A stretch of DNA of 8,882 nt from Deltaproteobacteria bacterium (GTDB lineage Bacteria > Desulfobacterota > Desulfobacteria > C00003060): positions 1-8,882 of the forward strand of contig DAOUWN010000063.1 of NCBI GenBank assembly GCA_030667105.1. Reading direction: 5' to 3'. Made by a program: the position numbers and the translations under genes. This document shows, piece after piece, positions 1-4,790 of the stretch; position 1 is the stretch's first letter; each line of letters begins with the position of its first letter. Below the pieces are notes generated by a model that was not told where the DNA came from, did not search any database, and worked only from the letters and a program-made list of their open reading frames with translations.

Positions 1-771
1 TACAAGCTCTCCGGCTCGAGAGGCCTGAACAGCATTGGTAATCAGGTTCAAGACAACCTGCTTAATTCTAGGAATATCCACCAAAAGGGAGGGCAAAGAG
101 GGTTCCAGATCAGCTTCCAGCTTCACCATGGCCTCCCTTGCCATGGGTTGTGCCACGTCCATAGAGTCCCGGACCAGTTCATTCAGGCTGGTTTTTGTGG
201 GCTGAAGCTCAAGGGGTCTGCCAAAGTCCAGCATCTCCTTAACCATGGATTCCAGCCGGGCCGTTTCCTGAATCACGATGTCTAGTTTGTTCCGGTTAGG
301 ATCGTCGTGCCCCAGCTTTCTGGAGACCTGGTTGGCAAAACCACCAATAGCCATAAGAGGCGTTTTCATATAGTGAGCTACTTCCGAGACGGCCTTTCCA
401 ACGGCGGCCAGGCTCTCGGCTCGAAGAAGAGCCCTGTGTCTCTTCCTTTCCTTTTCAACCAGTAAGCCAAGGATGACAGCAATGACAATGTACAGCGTCC
501 CCTCCAACAGTCTGTGAAAATTTTCAAGAGACAACCCTTGCCACTGTATCATTAGATGTGGAAAATAGAGGATGGAAACACCAACTGAAACGTACAAGGC
601 TCCCTTCAGTCCAAACCAGAAACTTCCCAGGACCAGGGGCAGGTAGAAAAGCATCCGGTAAACCGCGTGGTGGTATCTCATGTGAGCCAAAGTGAAGTAA
701 TGCAGGCAGAGAATGCCGCCAATCATAAGAGCGACAACGACAACTTTCGTCCATTGTTTATGGCCAGCCAT
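1..771 (-). CDS. Membrane-bound sensor histidine kinase (3' end cut off by the window)
   Basis: The reading frame is open for 257 codons from ATG at 771 to the window edge. An in-frame TAA lies two codons upstream of that ATG, so it is the earliest possible ATG. The N-terminus has about four hydrophobic segments (roughly residues 8-25, 38-53, 56-72 and 89-105). A charged linker (EKERKRHR) leads into a HisKA dimerisation domain with the H-box SEVAHYMKTPL, phospho-acceptor His133. The N-box LNLITNAVQAS (Asn246) of the ATPase domain is present. The G boxes lie beyond base 1. No periplasmic sensor domain of any size is visible, so sensing is probably by the membrane part or a partner. A response regulator is expected just outside the window, but this cannot be seen. 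Upstream is a 421-base gap, so the gene may be transcribed separately from the redox genes. No strong ribosome binding site is seen before the start. The family is certain; the signal is unknown. Confidence 0.9.
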   Translation of the reverse strand, partial: MAGHKQWTKVVVVALMIGGILCLHYFTLAHMRYHHAVYRMLFYLPLVLGSFWFGLKGALYVSVGVSILYFPHLMIQWQGLSLENFHRLLEGTLYIVIAVILGLLVEKERKRHRALLRAESLAAVGKAVSEVAHYMKTPLMAIGGFANQVSRKLGHDDPNRNKLDIVIQETARLESMVKEMLDFGRPLELQPTKTSLNELVRDSMDVAQPMAREAMVKLEADLEPSLPSLLVDIPRIKQVVLNLITNAVQASRAGELV

Positions 772-1192
772 GGCTTATCTTTCAATCTGGAGATACACAG
801 GGCACTTATTGACACGTGTTCTGCTCTTAAAAAAGAGGAAGAACCGATTATTAAACCCTGCGAGAAAAGCTAATTGGACGTCTCGGAATTTCTATAAGTT
901 CCAATCCCCTTCAACAACCTTTTCCATACGAAGCTGCCTCCTTGAGCTCAACTTGCCTTCTTTTCGACAAGTTCTTTCTCAGTGACTATTTCCTAAGCTA
1001 AAGCAACCCCTTGCAGTAGGAGTCTACATATGGCTAAGGTATCCAGGAGTCGGCTTGCCGCCCAGCGCCGGGGCAGGTCCAATTCATTCCCTCCTCTTTA
1101 GGAATTTAGGAGAAGATTAATACTGTCACCTGAACCGATAGCAAGAACTCCTCTTTTGCGGAGAGATATTCCCACTGACGGGGTCCACCATA
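772..1192. other. 421-base region without a confident gene
   Basis: This gap separates the HMA protein from the histidine kinase. No minus-strand frame is convincingly coding. It holds two very short minus-strand ORFs: 17 codons at 1087-1034 (starts MNWTCPGAG, with GGAGG only two bases before the ATG) and 11 codons beginning MEKVVEGD near 930, with AGGAGG nine bases upstream. Near 873-905 there are nested inverted repeats (ATTGGA at 873-878 with TCCAAT at 900-905, and GGAA/TTCC inside), which could be a regulator site for the kinase gene. No convincing sigma-70 or sigma-54 promoter, RNA gene or U-tract terminator was found. Confidence 0.5.
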
Positions 1193-1390
1193 CTAGACAA
1201 CTTCGTATCCTGCCTTCTTGATCCCTTTTCTTACAAGGTCCATGTCAATGGGCTTTATCTCATCAAAAACAGCCTCACCTTTTGCAAGGTCCACTTTGAC
1301 GTTTTTAATCCCTTCAATCTCATTCAAGGCCTTGGTAACGGCCATGACACAGTGATTGCAGGACATCCCCTTTATCTTGATCGTGGTCAT
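1193..1390 (-). CDS. Heavy-metal-associated (HMA) domain protein, CopZ-like metallochaperone
   Basis: A 65-residue single-domain protein. The metal-binding loop GMSCNHC has Cys11 and Cys14 following a first beta strand (MTTIKIKG), which is the standard start of the ferredoxin-like HMA fold. The length is normal for CopZ/MerP-type carriers. The start at 1390 is preferred over the ATG seven codons upstream because AAAGGAGA sits seven bases before it. Family members carry Cu(I) or another soft metal ion in the cytoplasm and hand it to a P-type ATPase or a regulator; no such ATPase is in the window. It lies 75 bases downstream of the ferritin-like gene and may share its transcript. The family is clear; the metal is not known, and a role near di-iron and thiol proteins is only inferred. 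Confidence 0.9.
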   Translation of the reverse strand: MTTIKIKGMSCNHCVMAVTKALNEIEGIKNVKVDLAKGEAVFDEIKPIDMDLVRKGIKKAGYEVV

Positions 1391-1465
1391 GATAAGTTCT
1401 CCTTTCTGCATCAGTTCAACTTGACTTAGAATGACCTGGTTTTTCTCATCTGCAGTTATTTATTG

Positions 1466-1960
1466 CTAGTCGTTAAGCCTTCTAAGCTCCAGAGAAAGCC
1501 TTTTTAAGTGCTCTTTCTCCTCATCAATCAACTGACCGATAAATTCACGTCCCTTCTTTTCTTCAGTAGAATCTTGCATGGTTACAAAAAATACTATGGA
1601 ATCCTTCTCAAATTGAATGCCGAGCTTCAGTATATTTTCAGGATTTTTGGCCTGAGATAATTTCTTTTCCACATCCAAATCCGATCTGAAGACGTGAATA
1701 TCAGCCATCATTTGGAGGTATTGGTTCATCTCATGTTCAGGATCCCAGACAGTATCCTCAGTGGCTGTTTTGGGCAATTGGGCTTTTAGCTCGGTAAATC
1801 TCTTCAAGTGTTCCGCTTCATCTTTAGCAAGAGAGCCCAAAACAGCCTTTACATCAGGATTATCAACGATATCCCTGGCTTTTTCATAAAAGCGCTTGCC
1901 GTTTTCCTCTATGTCAATAGCTATCTGGAAAACCTCATCTGCATTAAATCCATAAATCAC
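1466..1960 (-). CDS. Rubrerythrin-like ferritin-family di-iron protein without a rubredoxin domain
   Basis: 164 residues in two helical repeats. The first has a glutamate-rich helix (IEENGKRFYE, around 17-26) and an ExxH at Glu48/His51 (DEAEHLKRF). The second has Glu118 (FEKD) and ExxH at Glu148/His151 (DEEKEHLKRL). This duplicated Glu...ExxH pattern is the di-iron site of the rubrerythrin/erythrin branch of ferritin-like proteins. Such proteins commonly reduce peroxide or bind iron in anaerobes. The start is GTG at 1960, with GGAGAGG nine bases upstream; no in-frame ATG is near. There is no C-terminal rubredoxin domain; the protein ends right after the second helix pair. A small ORF just upstream (stop at 1983) carries half of a rubredoxin motif, so the electron donor may be a separate protein. 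The family is confident; the exact substrate is not. Confidence 0.88.
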   Translation of the reverse strand: MIYGFNADEVFQIAIDIEENGKRFYEKARDIVDNPDVKAVLGSLAKDEAEHLKRFTELKAQLPKTATEDTVWDPEHEMNQYLQMMADIHVFRSDLDVEKKLSQAKNPENILKLGIQFEKDSIVFFVTMQDSTEEKKGREFIGQLIDEEKEHLKRLSLELRRLND

Positions 1961-1982
1961 GATAGCGATCCTCTCCTATTTT

Positions 1983-2126
1983 CTATTCTTCCTTTTCGAA
2001 CTCATCTTTTGAGGCACCACAGACCGGGCAGGTCCCAGTCATCTGGCACATCTTTACAGGCAGAATGAGATTGCCACGCCCGTTGGGCTCGCAATGACGA
2101 TGTAGAAAATTGTAGTGCATTTGCAT
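1983..2126 (-). CDS. 47-residue ORF: repeat-derived N-terminus fused to half of a rubredoxin knuckle
   Basis: The start codon overlaps the stop of the FTR-like gene as TAATG, which suggests translational coupling. The C-terminal part (about residues 26-47) reads MCQMTGTCPVCGASKDEF and on, closely resembling the second metal knuckle of rubredoxin/rubrerythrin tails (CPVCGAxKDxF). The first knuckle (WxCxxCG) is missing. Residues 10-20 are encoded by a palindromic interspersed repeat at 2067-2099 and look nothing like a protein domain. The simplest reading is a rubredoxin domain, perhaps once a tail of the FTR-like protein or a separate small gene, whose 5' half was replaced by the repeat. With three clustered Cys plus one in the repeat part, metal binding is uncertain. 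It may be expressed, or it may be a remnant. It lies 22 bases upstream of the ferritin-like gene. Confidence 0.5.
   Translation of the reverse strand: MQMHYNFLHRHCEPNGRGNLILPVKMCQMTGTCPVCGASKDEFEKEE
2067..2099 (-). repeat. Palindromic interspersed repeat of the CGTCATTGCGAG...GGCAATCTC type
   Basis: On the minus strand the element begins CGTCATTGCGAG and ends GGCAATCTC. It folds as ATTGC/GCAAT, a small internal loop, then GCCC/GGGC around AAC. From general knowledge, this sequence pattern is a REP-like element scattered through intergenic regions of many environmental bacteria. Here it is not intergenic but lies inside an open frame directly downstream of the FTR-like gene. Confidence 0.7.
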
Positions 2127-2461
2127 TAATACGGGATTTTTCCCGCCGGCCTCCTCTCCGGCACATGTGCATGAGGGACCTTATCCTCATTCCAGGCCTT
2201 TGAAACATAAAGGTTGCAATAGCAGCTCCCATACTCTTCTACATCAGGGGTTCTATACACGCATGGGCACAATATGTCTTTGTCGAGTTCACGTTCCCCC
2301 GTAGCCAGCCTGCAAGGGCAGGACATATAGCCATAGCGATCTTTATTGATAAGGAGAGCTTCAAGAAGTTCGAAGACCCTTTCTTTGTCCTTGTTAAAGT
2401 AGTAACCTTTTAGCTCTTGAACCTTCTTTAACGTCTCATATAGTCTTTCCACGTCGTTCAT
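2126..2461 (-). CDS. Ferredoxin:thioredoxin reductase catalytic-chain-like protein (4Fe-4S disulfide reductase)
   Basis: 111 residues with the FTR beta-chain cysteine signature: CPC at 48-50, CPC at 65-67 and CYC at 80-82. In this family four cysteines bind a [4Fe-4S] cluster next to a redox-active disulfide, which passes electrons from ferredoxin or a similar donor to a thioredoxin-fold partner. The N-terminal helices (NDVERLYETLKKVQ) and the C-terminal stretch (VPERRPAGKIPY) are typical. The gene overlaps the glutaredoxin gene by ATGA, so the two are almost certainly co-translated, and glutaredoxin is the obvious partner. No variable (alpha) chain is present, as is usual for the non-photosynthetic branch. 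The tail stops at TAA, where some relatives continue into a rubredoxin domain; the next ORF carries such a fragment. The family is confident; the partner assignment is inferred. Confidence 0.9.
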   Translation of the reverse strand: MNDVERLYETLKKVQELKGYYFNKDKERVFELLEALLINKDRYGYMSCPCRLATGERELDKDILCPCVYRTPDVEEYGSCYCNLYVSKAWNEDKVPHAHVPERRPAGKIPY

Positions 2462-2709
2462 AACCCCAAAGCCTCCTTGATCTCGTCTTCTCTGTATCCG
2501 ACAACGACTTTATCGCCAATAATGATTGTAGGAAAGCTGCACTGCGGATTCCATCTCTTTACGTCTTCAAGAATAGCGACCCTCTCCTCACCGTCAAGCA
2601 AATCCACGTCTGTAAACTCATATTTAACTGCACAGTCGTCCAAGAATTTTTTCGTGGCTTTACAATGACTGCAGGTGCTGAGAGTATAGATGTTAACAGG
2701 TCTTTGCAT
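2458..2709 (-). CDS. Glutaredoxin-like thiol-disulfide protein (CSHC)
   Basis: 83 residues with a compact glutaredoxin/NrdH fold. Strand VNIYTLSTCSHCKATKKFL has the active site at Cys13-Ser-His-Cys16. The cis-proline segment (SFPTIIIGD) is followed by the usual glycine turn (VVVGYREDEIKEAL). It acts in the cytoplasm as a dithiol electron carrier; no signal peptide is present. AGAGGAG lies seven bases before the ATG. The stop overlaps the start of the FTR-like gene, so the pair looks like a reductase-carrier unit in which the Fe-S protein reduces this glutaredoxin. It follows the thioredoxin-like selenoprotein by 65 bases without an obvious terminator, so all three are likely on one transcript. 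Its target proteins are not evident from the sequence. Confidence 0.9.
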   Translation of the reverse strand: MQRPVNIYTLSTCSHCKATKKFLDDCAVKYEFTDVDLLDGEERVAILEDVKRWNPQCSFPTIIIGDKVVVGYREDEIKEALGL

Positions 2710-2774
2710 CTCTAACTCCTCTCTTTTTCAACACGTTATTATAAGACGTAAATCGTTTGATCTGTGATTTGGGC

Positions 2775-3344
2775 CTATAAAAGCCGATACGGATAAGCCC
2801 GTTTCGTCCACTCGCTCGAAGGGTGTGCGGCCTTGAGCTGGTCATAAGCTTCTTTAAGGGGCTTGGGATCGTGCGTGCTTTTGTACTGGCATACGCCGCG
2901 TAGATACAGGGCTTCTGGCGCAGAGTCACTCTCTGGGTATTCTCCCAGCAGCTTCTCAAGGCTCCCAAGGGCCTCATCGAATCGATCCGTTTCAAAATAG
3001 GACTTCCCCATACCCAGCAACAGAGAAGGAATCAACTCTTCCGGGGCAAGAAAACCTACCGTTCGATGGTGTTCCTTGCCGTCGGGATCCAGCGTAACAA
3101 GGGCCGGTGTCCACTTGATATTGAAATCCGTGGACAAGGGCTGGGCGTCAAACGCAATGCGCAGTGGGATCATGTTTTCAGTAATAAAGCGGATTACCTT
3201 CGCATCCGGATACGTGACCGCATCCATTTGTTGACAGCCGATTCAACCAGGGTTGAAGAAATCAAGCAACACAGGCTTGTTCTCGGCGCGAGCCAGGGCC
3301 AGGGCGGCATCCATGTCCGTTCCCCATTTGATGTTTTCTGCCAT
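2775..3344 (-). CDS. Thioredoxin-like selenoprotein (UxxC) with a C-terminal TPR-like region; UGA at 3245-3243 read as Sec
   Basis: Read straight through one UGA, the frame gives 189 residues. Residues 1-110 are thioredoxin-like: MAENIKWGTDMDAALALA, then KPVLLDFFNPG, then U34-I-G-C37, with a later WTPAL that supplies the cis-proline. Sec takes the place of the N-terminal Cys of a CxxC motif. Residues from about 118 to the end look like one or two TPR-type helix pairs (SYFETDRFDEALGSLEKLL). The start at 3344 follows AAAGGAGA with normal spacing. Reading only after the UGA would give a 150-residue protein starting at 3227 inside the fold, with no active site and no ribosome binding site. A SECIS-like hairpin lies 16 bases after the UGA. 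No signal peptide is seen, so it is probably cytoplasmic. Glutaredoxin and FTR-like genes follow. The selenoprotein reading is strong; the substrate is unknown. Confidence 0.88.
3207..3226 (-). promoter_or_regulatory. Bacterial SECIS-like hairpin for the thioredoxin-like selenoprotein
   Basis: Starting 16 bases after the UGA, the transcript can form an 8-bp stem (3226-3219 with 3214-3207, including two G-U pairs) closed by the four-base loop GUCA at 3218-3215. The loop lies 25-28 bases after the UGA and begins with G. This agrees with the known bacterial SECIS pattern: a short stem-loop about 16-37 bases downstream of the UGA with a G at the start of the apical loop. Pairing was checked by hand, without an energy calculation. 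Confidence 0.75.
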
Positions 3345-3432
3345 GACTATTTCTCCTTTTTTTAACTTTGCGTTTCCACTTGTTTGAATGTATCTGCAAC
3401 GAGGTGGTAATCTCATATACAAAACGTTTCAT
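3262..3432 (-). CDS. Small ORF with a strong ribosome binding site that overlaps the selenoprotein start in another frame
   Basis: ATG at 3432 follows AGGAGG by four bases, right after a perfect inverted repeat. The frame encodes 56 residues: a basic first half (MKRFVYEITTSLQIHSNKWK, then a run of K/R), then low-complexity sequence where it overlaps the selenoprotein frame. The second half is probably a shadow of that gene. It ends at a UGA at 3264-3262, only 16 bases before the selenocysteine UGA. It could be a leader peptide coupling translation, or a decayed gene whose ribosome binding site survives. No domain is recognised. Confidence that it is a real protein is low. Confidence 0.25.
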   Translation of the reverse strand: MKRFVYEITTSLQIHSNKWKRKVKKRRNSHGRKHQMGNGHGCRPGPGSRREQACVA

Positions 3433-3447
3433 AACACCTCCTTTTGA

Positions 3448-3483
3448 TTCAGATGGAGAGGGCAGAAAATCTCTCCATCTGAA
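3448..3483 (-). repeat. Perfect 13-bp inverted repeat (intercistronic hairpin)
   Basis: TTCAGATGGAGAG and its exact complement (3448-3460 and 3471-3483) flank a 10-base loop. The hairpin sits between the stop of the 84-residue hypothetical gene and the AGGAGG of the small ORF ahead of the selenoprotein. There is no U-run after it in the minus-strand transcript, so a standard intrinsic terminator is unlikely. mRNA processing, stability or attenuation is more plausible. Confidence 0.7.
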
Positions 3484-3494
3484 GATAATCCTCC

Positions 3495-3749
3495 TTAATC
3501 TGGCATTCTCTCTATGTTGGCCTTCAGTTGTGCGATCTGCAGTCCGAGAGAAACGCACTGTTTTCCTTCCATACATTCATCGGCTTCCTGGAGTTCCAGA
3601 TGGGTCTTTAGCTCATGCTGATCCTTTTTCAAATCTACAACCCACGCCTTCTGTACCCCATCATACTCTACATCCACATCAATGCCGCATTCTCCGATGT
3701 CCGGATAGATCGATCTGATCTTCTCACACAATTCTTTCTTGTCATGCAT
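3495..3749 (-). CDS. Conserved-looking hypothetical cysteine-containing protein, 84 residues
   Basis: The start at 3749 is set by AGGAGG seven bases upstream; the longer frame reaching 3818 has no such site. The sequence opens MHDKKELCEKIRSIYPDIGE and has four cysteines (8, 21, 59, 65), with CMEGKQC near the C-terminal third. It has no signal peptide or membrane segment. The acidic strand (CGIDVDVEYD) followed by KAWVVDLKKD suggests a small alpha/beta fold. I believe similar proteins occur in sulfate-reducing bacteria, but I cannot name a family or function. About 180 bases without a gene separate it from the DUF2892 gene upstream, which may contain a promoter, though no clear one is seen. 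Downstream, the hairpin at 3448-3483 separates it from the selenoprotein. Confidence 0.8.
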   Translation of the reverse strand: MHDKKELCEKIRSIYPDIGECGIDVDVEYDGVQKAWVVDLKKDQHELKTHLELQEADECMEGKQCVSLGLQIAQLKANIERMPD

Positions 3750-3930
3750 GATCTTTGTCCTCCTGTGCTTGAAATGTCCATAAGATGCCATGAGCTGGCC
3801 ACTTGCAGTCCAAACCACCCCCTTTCAAAGACTGGCACAGTGTAGCCCTGTGACCCTTCAAGCTTTTGACTACCTGCCTAACAGCTAAGTGGAAAAACTG
3901 AATTTCTGCTCGTCGTGGGGATGGGCATGC

Positions 3931-4119
3931 TTAACCCTTTATTTTGCACGTGGATATTCCAAAAAGGGTATAGAGTCCACACCAACCTATAGCGGCTGTA
4001 AAAAGCGGCACTAGGCCAATAGCTCCCCACCAACTCTTCAAATAGACGCCAACTGCAATCACAATGAGCCCTATGAGCGCTCTGATAATCCGATCGGTTT
4101 TCCCTATGTTGCTTTTCAT
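3931..4119 (-). CDS. DUF2892 (YgaP-type) small membrane protein
   Basis: 62 residues. The opening NIGKTDRIIRALIGLIVIA and the ending IGWCGLYTLFGISTCK are the hallmarks of DUF2892, a two-helix inner-membrane domain also found fused to rhodanese in YgaP. Two hydrophobic segments (about 13-28 and 30-47) are separated by KSWW. Cys47 and Cys58 are the conserved cysteines of the C-terminal part. The ATG at 4119 is chosen over a GTG three codons upstream because GAGGTGA sits seven bases ahead of it. DUF2892 genes often accompany YeeE/YedE transporters and sulfurtransferases, which fits the YeeE pair upstream here. The molecular role is unknown; a link to sulfane-sulfur handling is inferred from context. 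Confidence 0.9.
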   Translation of the reverse strand: MKSNIGKTDRIIRALIGLIVIAVGVYLKSWWGAIGLVPLFTAAIGWCGLYTLFGISTCKIKG

Positions 4120-4151
4120 GCGTATCACCTCATTTCATGTTTACGCTAATG

Positions 4152-4178
4152 TCCGCTAATAGAGCATCATTAGGCGGA
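4152..4178 (-). repeat. Intercistronic hairpin: 9-bp stem with one bulge
   Basis: On the plus strand TCCG-CTAAT (4152-4160) pairs with ATTAG, a bulged G, then CGGA (4169-4178), around an eight-base loop. It lies between the zinc-ribbon gene and the DUF2892 gene. ATTAGCG also occurs twice in a row here on the minus strand. No U-run follows, so it is not a normal terminator. Confidence 0.55.
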
Positions 4179-4184
4179 GTCAAT

Positions 4185-4211
4185 GAGGCGAAGCCCGTAA
4201 GTTTACGCCTC
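4185..4211 (-). repeat. Inverted repeat GAGGCG/CGCCTC over the zinc-ribbon stop codon
   Basis: Six-base arms at 4185-4190 and 4206-4211 surround 15 bases; the upstream arm contains the last codons of the zinc-ribbon gene. With the hairpin at 4152-4178 it makes the intercistronic stretch structured, possibly an RNA-processing or stability site. Confidence 0.4.
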
Positions 4212-4388
4212 ACCATCGAGAGTACACTGCGCAAAATCAATCTCTTTTCCGCACGCCTTGCATACATGCCTTCTGTCAAACTCGTCTGAAAAAATCTCTT
4301 TCTCCTTCCGACAGTGGGGACATCTACAGAGGAAAGACTGCAAGTGCTTAAACTGTTCAAAACCGGGGCAATGCTGGGGCGTGGTCAT
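4203..4388 (-). CDS. Small zinc-ribbon protein, intact copy (61 residues)
   Basis: The start at 4388 follows GAGGAGG with normal spacing. The sequence opens MTTPQHCPGFEQFKHLQSF. It then has CRCPHC (21-26) and CKAC (43-46), two knuckles that together form a four-Cys zinc- or iron-binding ribbon, with extra Cys7 and Cys55. It has no signal peptide or membrane segment. Similar short proteins opening CPGFEQF are, as far as I recall, common in anaerobic sulfur-metabolising bacteria, but no function is established to my knowledge. Its upstream bases resemble the 3' end of the YeeE gene plus the spacer of the truncated copy at 4790-4692. The gene therefore appears to be one product of a local duplication, and it is the copy that kept both metal knuckles. 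Confidence 0.85.
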   Translation of the reverse strand: MTTPQHCPGFEQFKHLQSFLCRCPHCRKEKEIFSDEFDRRHVCKACGKEIDFAQCTLDGEA

Positions 4389-4430
4389 GATAACCTCCTC
4401 GTACAATCCCTCAAAGCCTCTTCTTCTCAC
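4311..4430 (-). repeat. Diverged direct duplication, copy A (partner at 4712-4832)
   Basis: About 120 bases here align with 4712-4832. They share GAGAAGAA..GGCTTTGA (the last YeeE codons in copy B), GATTGTA.GAGG, ATCATGACC, CA.TGCCC.GGTTTTGAACAGT.TAAG, TTGC.GTCTTTC.TCTGTA and then a diverged end. In copy A the YeeE-like tail is non-coding, which shows the duplicated unit included the YeeE 3' end. Confidence 0.75.
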
Positions 4431-4460
4431 ACCTGTAAAAAACTGCAAAACGCTTCGATG

Positions 4461-4619
4461 CTATTCTGCTCCACGAGACTCGTCACAGGGTTCGTCTTCA
4501 TTGGGCCCCCTTGCATGTTCTGCACTGGGCGCTGTGGTACAGAACGGGAGGGGCTCGTCAGCTTTCTTCTTCCCTTTTTTCGTCTCTTCTTTCGATGTCT
4601 CCTGTTTTTCTTCTGTCAT
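4461..4619 (-). CDS. Hypothetical protein, lysine/glutamate-rich with two cysteines (52 residues)
   Basis: ATG at 4619 is preceded by GAGGGGGTG at suitable spacing. A longer frame from 4670 exists but has no ribosome binding site. The N-terminal half is highly charged (TEEKQETSKEETKKGKKKAD). The C-terminal half has Cys27 and Cys45 in a proline/acid-rich stretch (PFCTTAPSAEHARGPNEDEPC). No domain is recognised and the protein is probably largely disordered. It lies between the truncated and intact zinc-ribbon copies, in the same frame as the truncated one after its TAA stop. It may be a real small protein inserted between the duplicates, or a chance frame. The good ribosome binding site favours expression. 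Confidence 0.5.
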   Translation of the reverse strand: MTEEKQETSKEETKKGKKKADEPLPFCTTAPSAEHARGPNEDEPCDESRGAE

Positions 4620-4691
4620 GATTTTCACCCCCTCGTCACAAGCGGCAACAGAATCCCAGTAAAAAGCCATGGTGTTAGCTACGGCCCGCTC

Positions 4692-4790
4692 TTATCTTAA
4701 TGTCAAATACGTCTGGTAGGGACCATTACAGATGAAAGACCGCAAGTCCTTATACTGTTCAAAACCAGGGCAGTGTTGCGGTATGGTCAT
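4692..4790 (-). pseudogene. Truncated copy of the zinc-ribbon gene (32 residues)
   Basis: The frame opens MTIPQHCPGFEQYKDLRSF, matching the intact gene at 4388 over about 22 residues. It then diverges at ICNGPYQTY and stops at TAA, before the first CxxC. Both metal knuckles are therefore lost. The spacer (GAGGGAATAATC) gives a weak ribosome binding site, and the start lies 21 bases after the YeeE stop. Because the pair YeeE/zinc-ribbon is intact at this junction, this position is probably the original one and the downstream full copy the relocated duplicate, or the 3' half was lost by recombination. It could still make a short peptide. Confidence 0.7.

Noticed and set aside
1021..1100. tRNA-like GGTCCAATTC on the plus strand
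   Set aside because: No acceptor stem, anticodon arm or matching D-loop could be fitted around it.
2458..2460. Glutaredoxin stop UGA as a third selenocysteine codon
   Set aside because: The stop overlaps the next start (ATGA), the protein already has its full length and its CSHC site, and readthrough gives nothing family-like.
2775..3227. A 150-residue protein starting after the UGA
   Set aside because: It starts inside a thioredoxin fold with no ribosome binding site, while a strong one sits before the ATG at 3344.
4258..4700. Two overlapping plus-strand frames of 128-134 codons
   Set aside because: They are antisense to the zinc-ribbon gene and the small ORF, are low-complexity (Phe/Ser-rich) and have no ribosome binding site; they are shadows.
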